A DNA stretch of 38,774 nucleotides from Marivivens geojensis (GTDB lineage Bacteria; Pseudomonadota; Alphaproteobacteria; Rhodobacterales; Rhodobacteraceae). Below, piece after piece: positions 17,138-26,276 of the stretch. Location: NCBI RefSeq assembly GCF_023540835.1, contig NZ_JALKCU010000009.1:1-38774 (forward strand). The letters run 5' to 3'. A program made the translations under genes and the position numbers. The notes beneath the pieces were generated by a model. The model saw only the letters and a list, made by a program, of their open reading frames with translations. It did no database searches and was not told the DNA's origin. Positions within the stretch are counted from its first letter, which is position 1, and each line of letters begins with the position of its first letter.

Positions 17138-17680
17138 TCAACGACCCTCGAAATGGCGAAGCAAGTTTGAAACGGCATCAAGTTCATTACCCGTCAAAAA
17201 GGTATGATCAACGCTATTCTCCAGTTCTCTGAGAATGTAGTAATCATTTTCTCGAGTGATTTTGCCGCTCTCTAGAACTTTTCTGGCCGTCTTCGCAACT
17301 ATGCCTGCCTCAGACTGGAACTCAAACCCGACTTCGTTGCGAAAATCCTTCAGGAACTGACGAATCTCGGATGAAACTGGCTCGCAGCCAGTATTCGCCA
17401 GAACGCAAAAATCGAAATGAGTATGCGAGTACCACTCACGTACAGCCTGAAGAACTTGGGCGTATTGGTCGCCTGCGTTATCGAAGTATTCAAGGAACGC
17501 TGTGCTGGGTTCAACAATCTCATTCATGTCTTCCTGCCGGACTTCACCCTTAACAGCCTTGATGCCTGAAATTTTCCATGCGCGATAGAACTCTAGGCCT
17601 TCCAAAAGCCGGAGCAATTCAATCCTTGCCGCCTCTCGTTTCGCATTGTGGTGCATTCTTCGTTCTTTTAACCGTTTCAC
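17138..17680 (-). CDS. hypothetical protein, 180 residues
   Basis: I do not recognise this protein. It is largely helical and hydrophilic with no membrane segment or signal peptide. Charged residues are well spread, and it has scattered Cys (FCVLANTGCEP). Base composition is clearly lower in GC than the neighbours, and it is flanked on both sides by mobile-element relics, which points to horizontal transfer. The GTG start at 17680 is uncertain; an ATG 24 bases downstream is an alternative. The length of the open frame and natural amino-acid composition argue that it is a real gene. Confidence 0.65.
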   Translation of the reverse strand: MKRLKERRMHHNAKREAARIELLRLLEGLEFYRAWKISGIKAVKGEVRQEDMNEIVEPSTAFLEYFDNAGDQYAQVLQAVREWYSHTHFDFCVLANTGCEPVSSEIRQFLKDFRNEVGFEFQSEAGIVAKTARKVLESGKITRENDYYILRELENSVDHTFLTGNELDAVSNLLRHFEGR

Positions 17681-17748
17681 CTTTCATAACATAGCTGCCC
17701 TTCCTGCGCCGCGCGGCAGCATGCAAAACGGGCTCAAAGCCGACCTCC

Positions 17749-17815
17749 GGCGCGCTGCAGCATCGTGTTGTATGATGTTTTGTCAACGTCGGGTTGTCGA
17801 TGAGGGTGGGTGTGG
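17749..17815 (+). repeat. relic resembling the upstream region of the 25.8-kb integrase
   Basis: The stretch around 17770-17810 resembles 25765-25800 at roughly 75% by eye, including the shared GTTGTCGATG. At 25.8 kb this sequence leads into a truncated tyrosine integrase; here no integrase reading frame follows. It is probably the leftover 5' flank of a related element. Confidence 0.45.
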
Positions 17816-17855
17816 AGGAATTGCCGCCATTCGCGGCATAGCAGCACATCAGGTC

Positions 17856-18536
17856 CTAGGCTGTCATTTCAAGCACATCTAATGGCATCAGCTCGGCGTC
17901 CTTGATCCAGAGGGTGACCGTCTCCGCGCCAACATGCGCCTCAAGCGGCATTCCCGCTGGCAGGCGTCCCCAGCCCTGCGAACCCAGATGAATCCCGCCG
18001 ATGCGGACGCTGCCAGTTAGAACGATGAACTCGATCCCGCGTGCGTTCGGAACGGATACGGTCGCATTCCCTTGCCATTCCTCGATGCGCACTTCCTCCG
18101 CCTCATCGCGGAACAGAAGCCGCGCCGACAACGCCCCATTACGCGTCTCCAAAGCATCACCTTCGCCGGGCTGGCGGACGATATGCATCTGATCGTCTTT
18201 GCGGAACTGCCACAATCTTACGAAGATTGTGCAGCCATCTTTGGCGGCGGGAACATGCGACGTGCCGGGTGGATTGCGGAAATAACTCCCGGCCGGATAG
18301 TCGCCATGTTCATCCTGGAACGTCCCTTCGAGGACGAGGATCTCCTCGCCGCCGCCGTGGACGTGACGCGGGAACTGGCTGCCAGGGGCATATCGAACGA
18401 TGGATGTGGCGCGTGCGACCTCGTCCCCGATCCTGAACAGCATCCGGCGATCGACACCTGCAGCAGGGCTTGCGATCCAGTCGAGCTGTTGCGCGTCGAC
18501 CAGAACCGGCTGAGTGAAGTCTGCGTTGATCTTCAT
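17856..18536 (-). CDS. ChrR-like cupin domain protein (bicupin)
   Basis: A 226-residue protein with two cupin domains, at about residues 15-110 and 125-220. The first has the metal-binding pattern FPRHVHGGGEEILVLEG and a later GTSH, as in the C-terminal cupin of the anti-sigma factor ChrR. The second has lost most metal ligands. No zinc anti-sigma domain is present, so it is not an anti-sigma factor itself. It begins one base after the amine-oxidase stop, so the two are co-transcribed. Function unknown; it may be a small-molecule-binding or dioxygenase-like partner of the oxidase. Confidence 0.8.
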   Translation of the reverse strand: MKINADFTQPVLVDAQQLDWIASPAAGVDRRMLFRIGDEVARATSIVRYAPGSQFPRHVHGGGEEILVLEGTFQDEHGDYPAGSYFRNPPGTSHVPAAKDGCTIFVRLWQFRKDDQMHIVRQPGEGDALETRNGALSARLLFRDEAEEVRIEEWQGNATVSVPNARGIEFIVLTGSVRIGGIHLGSQGWGRLPAGMPLEAHVGAETVTLWIKDAELMPLDVLEMTA

Positions 18537-18537
18537 G

Positions 18538-19665
18538 TCATTTCTCCTCTTGCCCGGCAGGGGCGATTTGCTTCTTGAGAGTGTTCGTGTCCAGCGATGC
18601 TAGGACCTGCTTCACAACGCTTTGCGCCGCTTGAACCGCACCCGCCAAATAGCCTGGCTCGGTCGTACTGACCTCGCTGCCTGCAAGGAACAGTCGGCCC
18701 AACCAATCCTGGTCGATCCAGTCGCCAGCGACGGGGGTAAGATGCGCAGAGCCTGTGCCATCCGCCGCCGTTGCGGTCTGGGCGTCTGCGGCCCAATCCT
18801 TATAGAGAGTCCCTAGGGGCCGAGCGGCATCCGGGCCGAACAAACGTCCTAATTGGGCGACGGCTGCTTCCAGAATGGCATCACGACCTGCGGCAGTACG
18901 GTGCTGTGCGGGGACGCCGACAAAACCAAACAAGGCGGCGCGTCCCGACGAAGTGGTGGCATCGTGGATTTCGACCAAAGGGCCGACCAGACTTTGCGCC
19001 GAGCCGGACAGGCCGCGATCCAGCCAGAACGGGCGGTCATAGGTAGCTACGAGCTTTGCATGGGGTGCCATCCATGTCGCGGTCTCGCGCCATCGTCGCG
19101 CAAGCTTGTCGGACATCGCGGGTGAAAACGTGACAGTGTGCTCGATCAGACGCGGCGGCATCGCCATGATGACCCGGTCGAAGACCCTGTCGGTGTTTCC
19201 GCTCCGCAGACTGATCGATCGTCCCTCCAACACCAGGGACGAAACGGGGGCTTTGAGATGCAAATGCTCTGCCGGCAACTGGTCGAGCAGCTTTGCAATC
19301 AATGCGATTGTCCCGCCAACAAAGCGGATGGAGCGCTGCCCTTGTGGCATCGCGGGATAGCGCTGGGGAGTTTCACGCGCGCTGCGCTCGAACATCATGT
19401 CGCCCTCGGTAGCCTGAGCGAAGGTCCGCACTCCAAGTTCGGCGGCAAGAGCGGCGAGTTCGGGCTGCATGTCCGGCCAGAACCACGAGGGGCCGAGATC
19501 GAATCCTGCCATCGCAGGTTGTTCATCCTCGCCTACCGACAGGATGCGCCCGCCAAATCGCGAACGAGCTTCGAACAAGGAAAAGCCAATCCCTGCCTGA
19601 TGCAGCCGATAAGCTGCAACAAGACCTGACAGGCCCCCTCCGACAATCGCAATTCTGGCAGACAT
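18538..19665 (-). CDS. FAD-dependent amine oxidase family protein
   Basis: A 375-residue flavoprotein. The N-terminal dinucleotide fold has GGGLSGLVAAYRLHQAG and, after the second strand, FEARSRFGGR, the classic amine-oxidase fingerprint. The C terminus has LFLAGSEVSTTEPGYLAGA, which closes over FAD. It probably oxidises an amine with oxygen as acceptor; substrate unknown. The ATG at 19665 has AGGA eight bases upstream; another in-frame ATG at 19674 is possible. It forms a two-gene operon with the cupin gene. Confidence 0.87.
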   Translation of the reverse strand: MSARIAIVGGGLSGLVAAYRLHQAGIGFSLFEARSRFGGRILSVGEDEQPAMAGFDLGPSWFWPDMQPELAALAAELGVRTFAQATEGDMMFERSARETPQRYPAMPQGQRSIRFVGGTIALIAKLLDQLPAEHLHLKAPVSSLVLEGRSISLRSGNTDRVFDRVIMAMPPRLIEHTVTFSPAMSDKLARRWRETATWMAPHAKLVATYDRPFWLDRGLSGSAQSLVGPLVEIHDATTSSGRAALFGFVGVPAQHRTAAGRDAILEAAVAQLGRLFGPDAARPLGTLYKDWAADAQTATAADGTGSAHLTPVAGDWIDQDWLGRLFLAGSEVSTTEPGYLAGAVQAAQSVVKQVLASLDTNTLKKQIAPAGQEEK

Positions 19666-20340
19666 TCGTTTCATCCTATCAAGTGGGGGGGGCGGCCAAA
19701 GGTCAACCCCGTCCGCGTCAGGCACCCGGCAGCGCATAGAGCACGTCGAAAACGCTTACCATAAAGGTCGACGGATGTTTGCACATTAACTCTTTGGGTT
19801 TTCAAGTTGGCGCGCCCGATACTTTCTAAACGACGTTTGCTGCGGATTTTCACGCCTCGAAAGCTTCGAGCCGATGATGGTGAATGGTAAGAGCGGAACA
19901 GCGACGGGCTGAGACAGAAAAACTACTGCGGGTTACGGAAATGGTAAGTCACAAACCGCTGCAATCCACCCAGTGATCTTGTCTGACACGATTGCGGCTA
20001 CGCGGCGCAAATTGCGCCAAGGACGAATTCCTGCTCGCTGCCATCGCCCAGAACCTCCGAAAACTCGCGAAGCTACGCCCGCGAAGCATCAAACAGGAGG
20101 CCGTAGCATGAGCTGAAAAGTCTACTCACCGGCTTGAGGTGGAGACGGCCCAGAGCCGACCTTCGCCAAATTCGGCTCTGCTGCGACGTAGCTTTCCCAA
20201 GTTAGACATGCATAACGGGAGCCGCGGACGATCGGTCCCAGCCCATTAACAATGGCAAAGGAGATTGGGTTTGCTTTGACAATCCAACGAATTTCTCCAT
20301 GGTCACGTGACGACAATGGGTGAGGTTGGGAGGCCAAGCC
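19666..20340. other. intergenic region with IS relic and hairpin
   Basis: This 675-base stretch has no intact gene. It contains a transposase C-terminal fragment (20013-20111) and a 9-bp inverted repeat (CAGAGCCGA at 20151-20159, TCGGCTCTG at 20172-20180) without a T-run. The rest shows nothing I recognise. The promoter of the two-component genes must lie near its right end. Confidence 0.6.
20013..20111 (+). pseudogene. transposase C-terminal fragment (IS1182-like)
   Basis: Thirty-two codons plus TGA read CAKDEFLLAAIAQNLRKLAK and continue to KQEAVA. This looks like the C-terminal end of IS1182-group transposases. There is no upstream transposase sequence and no start codon, so only a remnant is left. 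The family assignment is from memory of the motif and should be confirmed by search. Confidence 0.55.
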
Positions 20341-21708
20341 ATGGGGAAGAGCGATAAAGACGACGGGTCAGAGCTGACCAAAGACCTAAAACAAGCCTGT
20401 ATTCTTGTGGTCGACGACGAACCGGGGATGCGGAATTTCCTTGTTAAAACGCTGAGCCCACATTGCAAATTCGTGGCTGAGGCCGCGACCGTCGCCGCAG
20501 CTGAAGACCGGCTAAAAGACCGCTATTTCGACATTGTTGTTCTCGACAACATGATGCCTGGACAAAAAGGTATCGATTGGCTGGCGAGCCGACATGCCTC
20601 TGGCGAATTTACTGATGCCATCATGGTGACAGCCTATGCTGATCTGGAAACGGCGATTGATGCGCTGCGGGCTGGGGCTTCGGATTTCATCCTCAAACCA
20701 TTCCGATCCAATCAGTTGTTGAACGCGGTGCGCAGATGTTTGCAGATCACCCGACTGCGCCGCGAAAACCTTTTGCTCAAGCGCGAGTTGGAACAAGCCA
20801 CGCAGACGCGATTGGTCCGTTCTGAATTGCTGGGCGATTCTGCGGCGCTGACCCAGATCAGAACGATTTTGGATCGTATCAAAAATCTTGCGACCCCTGT
20901 CGTCTTTGCTGGCGCGTCTGGCACAGGGAAAGAGGTCGCTGCGCGCTATCTTCACGCCATATCGGATCGACGCGACAACCCCTTTGTCCCGATCGGATGC
21001 GGATCGATCCCTGACGATTTGGTCGAATACGAATTATTCGGCCATCAGGACGGCGCGTTCCCAGGGGCTCGGGCGGGGCGTGAAGGTCTGCTGGCCTCTG
21101 CAAATGGGGGGACGGTCTTTTTCGACGAAATCACCGACCTCAGCCTAAGTGCGCAATCGAAACTGGTTCGCGTCCTCGAAGATGGTGCAATTCGTTCGGT
21201 GGGGTCCGAGCGGATGATTGACGTGGACCTACGTTTCCTTTTCGCGACCAACAAATCCCTTGCCCAAGAGGTTGCCGCAGGGCGCTTTAGAGAAGACCTG
21301 TATTTCCGCATCAATGTGCTCGACGTCAGTATGCCGCCTTTGCCGCAACGCGAAAACGATGTGGTCATTCTTGCTGAACATTTCATGGCAGAATTGGCTA
21401 AGCGGTTACGGTTGGCGCCTCTCGAGATCGACAGCACGACTAAAAGCGCGCTTCTGCGTCATGACTGGCCCGGTAACATTCGGGAGCTTCGCAATATAAT
21501 CGAACGCTCACTTATCCTTGGGAGGTTCGCGATAGAGACCCTCAGCCCCGTCCCTGCAAACAAAGCGATTGAGCCACTTGAAGATGTCGAACGTCGTACG
21601 ATCCTAACCGCGCTGGAGGCAGTATCGGGCAATAAGACTGAAGCAGCTCGCAAGTTGGGTGTTTCGCGAAAAACCATCGACCGCAAATGTGCGGCGTGGG
21701 GCCTTTGA
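20341..21708 (+). CDS. NtrC/DctD-type response regulator with altered GAFTGA loop
   Basis: A 455-residue response regulator. The receiver domain (about 18-135) has the acidic pair in VVDDE, phospho-acceptor Asp69, the TAY threonine and the LKP lysine. The AAA+ domain (about 160-390) has Walker A GASGTGKE at 191-198 and Walker B TVFFDE near 258-263. The C-terminal Fis-type helix-turn-helix reads NKTEAARKLGVSRKTIDRK. The sigma-54 contact loop, normally GAFTGA, is GAFPGA at 238-243. The ATG at 20341 has GGGAGG upstream; an in-frame GTG at 20320 is less likely. The stop overlaps the kinase start (TGATG). It probably controls the MFS gene downstream. Confidence 0.9.
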   Translation: MGKSDKDDGSELTKDLKQACILVVDDEPGMRNFLVKTLSPHCKFVAEAATVAAAEDRLKDRYFDIVVLDNMMPGQKGIDWLASRHASGEFTDAIMVTAYADLETAIDALRAGASDFILKPFRSNQLLNAVRRCLQITRLRRENLLLKRELEQATQTRLVRSELLGDSAALTQIRTILDRIKNLATPVVFAGASGTGKEVAARYLHAISDRRDNPFVPIGCGSIPDDLVEYELFGHQDGAFPGARAGREGLLASANGGTVFFDEITDLSLSAQSKLVRVLEDGAIRSVGSERMIDVDLRFLFATNKSLAQEVAAGRFREDLYFRINVLDVSMPPLPQRENDVVILAEHFMAELAKRLRLAPLEIDSTTKSALLRHDWPGNIRELRNIIERSLILGRFAIETLSPVPANKAIEPLEDVERRTILTALEAVSGNKTEAARKLGVSRKTIDRKCAAWGL

Positions 21709-23657
21709 TGCCGACGGTTATTCGCTCGGTTCGGGTAAGGCTCCTCGTTATCGCACTTTTGCCGATGCTGGTGCTTTTGCCCTTTCTTCTTAGCGCGACG
21801 ATGATCCGTTGGTCTGGCAAGGTCGATGGACTTTTGATTTCCAAGGTCACGGGCGATCTGACCATCGCGGATCAATACCTCGGCCGATTACTGGAAACGC
21901 AGGGCGAACGCGTAAACGCGGTGGCGCAATCGGCGGCTCTCCAGCAAGTTATAGACAATGAGGCGGATCGAAACTGGTGGCTGGAACGAGAACGGCAGCG
22001 GCTCGGCCTCGATTTCCTTTATCTTACCATCGGCGAGGATGGACCGAACGGGTTCAACGCGCGTCATTGGCCTGTGATTAACGAAGCCTTTCGCGGAAAT
22101 GGACACAGCGCGGTCGATATAATTAGCGGTGCAGACCTCGACCGTTTATCGACGGGTCTGGCCGAAAAGGCGTCAGTTCCACTGGTCGAAACCGTGGCTG
22201 CGGTTCCCACAGAACGAACCGTTGAGGATCGCGGCATGATCCTTCATTCCGCCTCGCCCATTCGGTTCGATAACAAAAACGGCGCGTTGGTTGGCGGTGT
22301 TCTGTTGAATAAGAACCTCGATTTCATCGATACGATCAACGCTCTTGTCTACCGTGAACAGAGCCTGCCCGAAGGGTCAAAAGGCACGGCGACGCTCTTC
22401 CTCGACGATGTTCGCATCTCCACAAACGTGCGTCTCTTTGAAAATGTGCGGGCTTTGGGAACGCGCGTGTCGGCTATCGTCCGAAACAGGGTGCTAGAGG
22501 ACGGCAATCTCTGGCTCGACCGAGCGTTTGTGGTGAACGATTGGTATATTTCGGGCTATGAGCCCATCGTTGACAGCTTTGGCAATCGAGTCGGGATGCT
22601 CTACGTCGGATTTCTGGAGACGCCATTTCGTACGGCAAAGATCGTCAGTGCACTCACGATCTCGATCCTGTTTCTCCTGATTGCGCTCATTTCGGTGCCG
22701 ATCTTCTTGCGGTGGGCTGGTCGCATTTTCCTACCTTTGGAACGCATGACCCAGACGATCGAACGGGTTGAGGCTGGTGATTTGACCGCCCGCAATCGGC
22801 TCGATGATCAGACGGGTGAAATTGCCCAAGTAGCGGGGCACCTTGATCACCTCCTCGACCAACTTTCGGAACGAGACAAAGAGCTTCGCGAATGGGGCGA
22901 AAGCCTTGAGGTCAAGGTCGAGGAACGCACGAGAGATCTGAGTGACGCCAACCAAAAGCTCGCGCAAACGACCGAACGCCTGATCATGTCAGAGAAACTC
23001 GCCGCCGTTGGTGAGATTACGGCGGGGATCGCACATGAGATCAACAACCCGATTGCGGTGATTCAAGGCAACCTGGAAGTCGCGCGGAGCCAGCTGGGTG
23101 AAACGGCTAAAGAGGTCAAAACTGAATTCGATCTGATTGATGATCAGGTCTATCGGATCGGATCGATTGTCTCCAAGCTCCTCCAATTTGCGAGGCCGAA
23201 TGAATATTCTGGGGCCGCAAATCACATCACCCCGTCCAGCGTCGTGCGTGACTGTTTGGTTCTCACCCGCCACCAAATCGATGCGGCTGGCATCACCACG
23301 ACCACAGACATCACCTCTGACGCCGAAGTCGTCATGGCGCGGACAGAATTGCAACAGGTTGTTGTGAACCTGATCCTGAATGCAATCCACGCGATGCCGC
23401 AGGGCGGCAGTCTGTCTCTTTCAGTTTATGACCAAGACAGCTCTGTCATGATCAAAGTGCACGATAGCGGCGCGGGTATCCCCTCGGACATTGTTGCGCG
23501 GATCTTTGACCCGTTCTTTACGACCAAACAGGCGCAAGGAACGGGACTCGGTCTATCAATCAGTCAGACATTGGTCACACGTGCGGGCGGTCAGATAACC
23601 GTCAAATCCGAAGTCGGCGTCGGAAGTATCTTTGAAATTCGCTTGCCTGCGCTTTGA
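21708..23657 (+). CDS. sensor histidine kinase (cache-HAMP-HisKA)
   Basis: A 649-residue membrane kinase. The first helix is at about residues 8-30, a periplasmic cache-type sensor domain at about 35-305, and a second helix at about 310-335. HAMP follows, then a coiled coil, then HisKA with phospho-acceptor His near residue 443 ([15 protein letters not shown]). The ATPase domain has the N box [14 protein letters not shown] and glycine boxes DSGAGIP and GTGLGLS. This layout is typical of DctB-like kinases that sense small carboxylates. Translation is coupled to the response regulator by a one-base overlap. Confidence 0.92.
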   Translation: MPTVIRSVRVRLLVIALLPMLVLLPFLLSATMIRWSGKVDGLLISKVTGDLTIADQYLGRLLETQGERVNAVAQSAALQQVIDNEADRNWWLERERQRLGLDFLYLTIGEDGPNGFNARHWPVINEAFRGNGHSAVDIISGADLDRLSTGLAEKASVPLVETVAAVPTERTVEDRGMILHSASPIRFDNKNGALVGGVLLNKNLDFIDTINALVYREQSLPEGSKGTATLFLDDVRISTNVRLFENVRALGTRVSAIVRNRVLEDGNLWLDRAFVVNDWYISGYEPIVDSFGNRVGMLYVGFLETPFRTAKIVSALTISILFLLIALISVPIFLRWAGRIFLPLERMTQTIERVEAGDLTARNRLDDQTGEIAQVAGHLDHLLDQLSERDKELREWGESLEVKVEERTRDLSDANQKLAQTTERLIMSEKLAAVGEITAGIAHEINNPIAVIQGNLEVARSQLGETAKEVKTEFDLIDDQVYRIGSIVSKLLQFARPNEYSGAANHITPSSVVRDCLVLTRHQIDAAGITTTTDITSDAEVVMARTELQQVVVNLILNAIHAMPQGGSLSLSVYDQDSSVMIKVHDSGAGIPSDIVARIFDPFFTTKQAQGTGLGLSISQTLVTRAGGQITVKSEVGVGSIFEIRLPAL

Positions 23658-23772
23658 ACGCGTTTTGGACAAGATGTCCCGATAATCAAAAATTCAGCAC
23701 TCAAAAATGGACAGATTATCCAAGTAAATCATTGTTTTAATTATTAAAATTATTTGACAGTGATAACTCCCT

Positions 23773-23804
23773 TGCGACAGGTTGCAACTATGCATGCTGT
23801 CGCA
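23773..23804. promoter_or_regulatory. inverted repeat upstream of the MFS transporter gene
   Basis: Perfect 8-bp arms, TGCGACAG at 23773-23780 and CTGTCGCA at 23797-23804, have centres 24 bp apart and lie about 70-100 bases before the MFS start. It could be the binding site of the neighbouring response regulator. I could not fit a convincing -24/-12 promoter here. A TTGACA at 23754 has no good -10 partner. Confidence 0.45.
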
Positions 23805-23874
23805 TGCCGAAACAAATCCGCCGGTCTTTGGTTGAGGAGCCTTTGATCGATCACGGTAAAAAGGGAGGAATATC

Positions 23875-25602
23875 ATGTCTAATGCCCGTTCAGGCGGTGC
23901 GCTGTCGTTCCTGTATAAGGAACACATCGTCGCAGAACCCGGTTATAACCGCTGGCGCGTTCCGCCGGCCTCTATTGCAATTCACCTGTGCATCGGCTCG
24001 GTCTATGCGTGGTCCGTGTTTAACCCCGCGTTGACCCGCCAGCTTGGCGTTGCGGCACCTGCGGCTGACGACTGGTCGTTGTCATCGGTCGTCTGGATTT
24101 TTTCTGTAGCAATCGTGTTCCTTGGCCTCGCGGCAGCTTTCGCAGGCAAGTGGCTTGAAGAAGTTGGCCCGCGCATGGTGGGTGTTGTGGCCGCGTTCCT
24201 CTGGGGCGGCGGCTTTATCATTGGGTCGCTCGGCATTTCGTCCCATCAATTGTGGATGATCTACGTAGGCTACGGCGTACTCGGTGGGTGCGGACTTGGC
24301 CTTGGTTATGTGTCGCCCGTATCAACCCTGATCCGTTGGTTCCCGGACCGCCGCGGTATGGCAACGGGTATGGCGATCATGGGCTTTGGTGGCGGTGCGA
24401 TGATCGCAGCACCGCTCAAAGGTTGGCTGCTGAAAACATTTGCAACGGCACCAGAGTTCCTCGGCGCTGAAGGTGCTGTCGCGACCATGATCGAAGGTGG
24501 TCGCGTGTTCGCAGAAACCGCAGGAGGCAAAGTCGAAGTGGTCGTTGCGACTGCAAAACAAGCCGCATCGTTCGGTGGTGACGCAGGCGTGTACGTGGTT
24601 GGCACTGGCGACACAGGCGCATCCAGCACCTTCATGGTCCTCGGTGTCGTGTACTTCATCGTCATGATGATCGCAGCCTTCCAATACCGCGTACCAGCGA
24701 AAGACTGGAAACCCGCTGGTTGGGAACCAAAGCCTGTCACATCGTCGGGCCTCATTACCCAGAACAACGTTCACATTGACCAAGCGCTCAAAACACCGCA
24801 GTTCTGGCAGCTTTGGGTTATGCTTTGCTTCAATGTGACTGCTGGTATTGGTGTGATCGGCGTCGCAAAAACCATGATGTCCGAGATCTTCGGCACCATG
24901 ATGCCGCTCGTTGTCACCGCAGGCTTTGCGTCCACCTATGTTTTGATGATCTCAGTCTTCAACATGGTAGGTCGCTTCTTCTGGGCCTCGACCTCTGACT
25001 TCATCGGCCGCAAGGCGACCTACATGTGCTTCTTCGTGCTCGGCACGGTGCTCTACATGTCGATCCCATACTTTGCGAGCGCAGGTGCATCGGCACCGTC
25101 GATGTTCTACCTTATGGGCTTCTACATCGCGACCATGGTGATCTTCTCCATGTATGGCGGCGGCTTTGCGACCATCCCTGCGTATCTGGCAGATATGTTC
25201 GGCACCATGCACGTCGGCGGCATCCACGGCCGTCTGCTGACCGCTTGGTCGACCGCAGGTGTTCTTGGCCCGCTCGCAATCACATCGCTGCGTGAAATGT
25301 CGGTCAACAAGGCAATCTCCGCGCTGGTAGAAAAAATCGACCCTGCAGCCTTTACCGAAAAGTTCGGCGCACCTGTCGCAGACCTTGGTCAGCTGGTTGC
25401 CGCGAAAACCGTCACAATCGCAAAACTGATGGAGATCGCTCCTGAAGGCACAATCGACCCGACGCCAAGCCTCTACAATACCACGATGTATTGCATGGCT
25501 GCCCTTCTGGTCGTCGCCTTCTTCGCGAACCTCTTTATGCGTCCGGTGAAAGAACATCACCACCATGATGAGCCGGAATTGTCCGCAATTCCAGTAGAGT
25601 GA
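23875..25602 (+). CDS. OFA-type MFS transporter (oxalate/formate antiporter family)
   Basis: A 575-residue major facilitator protein with about twelve membrane helices. The family mark GSVYAWSVFNPAL is near residue 40, and the first-half loop WFPDRRGMATGMAIMGFGGG near 160. Between helices 6 and 7 it has an enlarged loop (about residues 195-310). The C-terminal tail carries a His run (KEHHHHDEPE). OFA members carry oxalate, formate, pyruvate or other monocarboxylates. The two-component system just upstream suggests induction by the transported acid. Codons are strongly biased, which suggests high expression. AAGGGAGG precedes the ATG. Confidence 0.9.
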   Translation: MSNARSGGALSFLYKEHIVAEPGYNRWRVPPASIAIHLCIGSVYAWSVFNPALTRQLGVAAPAADDWSLSSVVWIFSVAIVFLGLAAAFAGKWLEEVGPRMVGVVAAFLWGGGFIIGSLGISSHQLWMIYVGYGVLGGCGLGLGYVSPVSTLIRWFPDRRGMATGMAIMGFGGGAMIAAPLKGWLLKTFATAPEFLGAEGAVATMIEGGRVFAETAGGKVEVVVATAKQAASFGGDAGVYVVGTGDTGASSTFMVLGVVYFIVMMIAAFQYRVPAKDWKPAGWEPKPVTSSGLITQNNVHIDQALKTPQFWQLWVMLCFNVTAGIGVIGVAKTMMSEIFGTMMPLVVTAGFASTYVLMISVFNMVGRFFWASTSDFIGRKATYMCFFVLGTVLYMSIPYFASAGASAPSMFYLMGFYIATMVIFSMYGGGFATIPAYLADMFGTMHVGGIHGRLLTAWSTAGVLGPLAITSLREMSVNKAISALVEKIDPAAFTEKFGAPVADLGQLVAAKTVTIAKLMEIAPEGTIDPTPSLYNTTMYCMAALLVVAFFANLFMRPVKEHHHHDEPELSAIPVE

Positions 25603-25610
25603 CCCCTGAA

Positions 25611-25638
25611 GATTTGGTGGCACCTACTCCACCAAATC
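25611..25638 (+). other. hairpin directly after the MFS gene
   Basis: Perfect 10-bp arms GATTTGGTGG and CCACCAAATC with an 8-base loop begin eight bases after the stop codon. No T-run follows. It sits just ahead of the intrinsic terminator and may protect the 3' end of the mRNA. Confidence 0.6.
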
Positions 25639-25645
25639 ATCCCTC

Positions 25646-25673
25646 AAAGGCGCCCTCTGGGGCGCCTTTTTTT
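25646..25673 (+). terminator. intrinsic terminator of the MFS gene
   Basis: A 10-bp stem (AAAGGCGCCC and GGGCGCCTTT) with loop TCTG is followed by a run of T. Confidence 0.9.
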
Positions 25674-25822
25674 CGTCGGGCTGAACGTTGAAAATTTCAA
25701 ACTCGATAGGGCAACTCGATTTACACATTCAGCTATCAGCCGCTGCTCGGCATTCTATTATAAGATGCTGTGTCAGCATCGTGTTGTCGATGGAGAGGGC
25801 GTGGCGGATCGGAGGATTGGTT

Positions 25823-26038
25823 ATGGATATATCCAACTTACCTGCCATTCGCGCGCGTCGTCCCGCATGGAACAAGAGTCGCATTGTCGGCAGGAAGAGG
25901 CCGCTCAAGCCAAAGCACATTTGGGCTATCAGGGTCAGGCTCGAGATGGCTGAAAACTACCGTGATCTGGCGCTGTTCAATCTCGCCATAGATAGCAAAT
26001 TGCGCGGGTGCGAACGCTTTGTAGCCTACCTGTATTAA
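25823..26038 (+). pseudogene. truncated tyrosine-type integrase, N-terminal part
   Basis: From the ATG at 25823, preceded by GGAGG, the first 63 or so residues match the N terminus of a widespread phage-type integrase family. Recognisable segments are RPAWNKSRIVGRKRPLKPKH and NYRDLALFNLAIDSKLRG. The match stops at about 26013, where the dispersed repeat begins, and the frame ends eight codons later. The catalytic Arg, His and Tyr residues are all missing. It is an inactive relic cut exactly at the repeat boundary. Confidence 0.8.
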
Positions 26039-26142
26039 CATGCCCTGTGTGAAGCAGTTATACGATTACATCTTGCGGCCCAGCCATCCAACCACCCTAC
26101 CGATGCTGCGTCACGGGCTTCACCGGAGCGGCCATTCGTCAA
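26014..26142. repeat. composite dispersed repeat, copy 2
   Basis: Bases 26014-26059 are identical to 16826-16871 (46 bases). After a divergent stretch, about 26112-26142 resembles part B of the repeat (GGCCATTCGTC with flanks). It directly joins the truncated integrase. The remaining sequence to 26276 shows nothing recognisable. Confidence 0.7.
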
Positions 26143-26276
26143 TCGTGCGGCTTCCCTGAACCGTTTGGTCGTCCTTAATGCAACCTGATTTGCGTAGGCG
26201 TGGCTTGTGCGGACGACGGCGAGCCTTCTTCTGCTAGGATGGAGCTACGGTTAGCTTCTCGTTTACCAGTGCAAAA

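Noticed and set aside
23754-23790. A sigma-54 (-24/-12) or housekeeping promoter before the MFS gene
   Set aside because: TTGC at the -12-like position lacks a GG at -24 with correct spacing, and TTGACA at 23754 has no acceptable -10 at 16-19 bases.
24322-25623. Long minus-strand frames opposite the MFS transporter gene
   Set aside because: Their Cys/His-rich translations mirror the sense codons of a highly biased membrane protein. No motif or ribosome site supports them.
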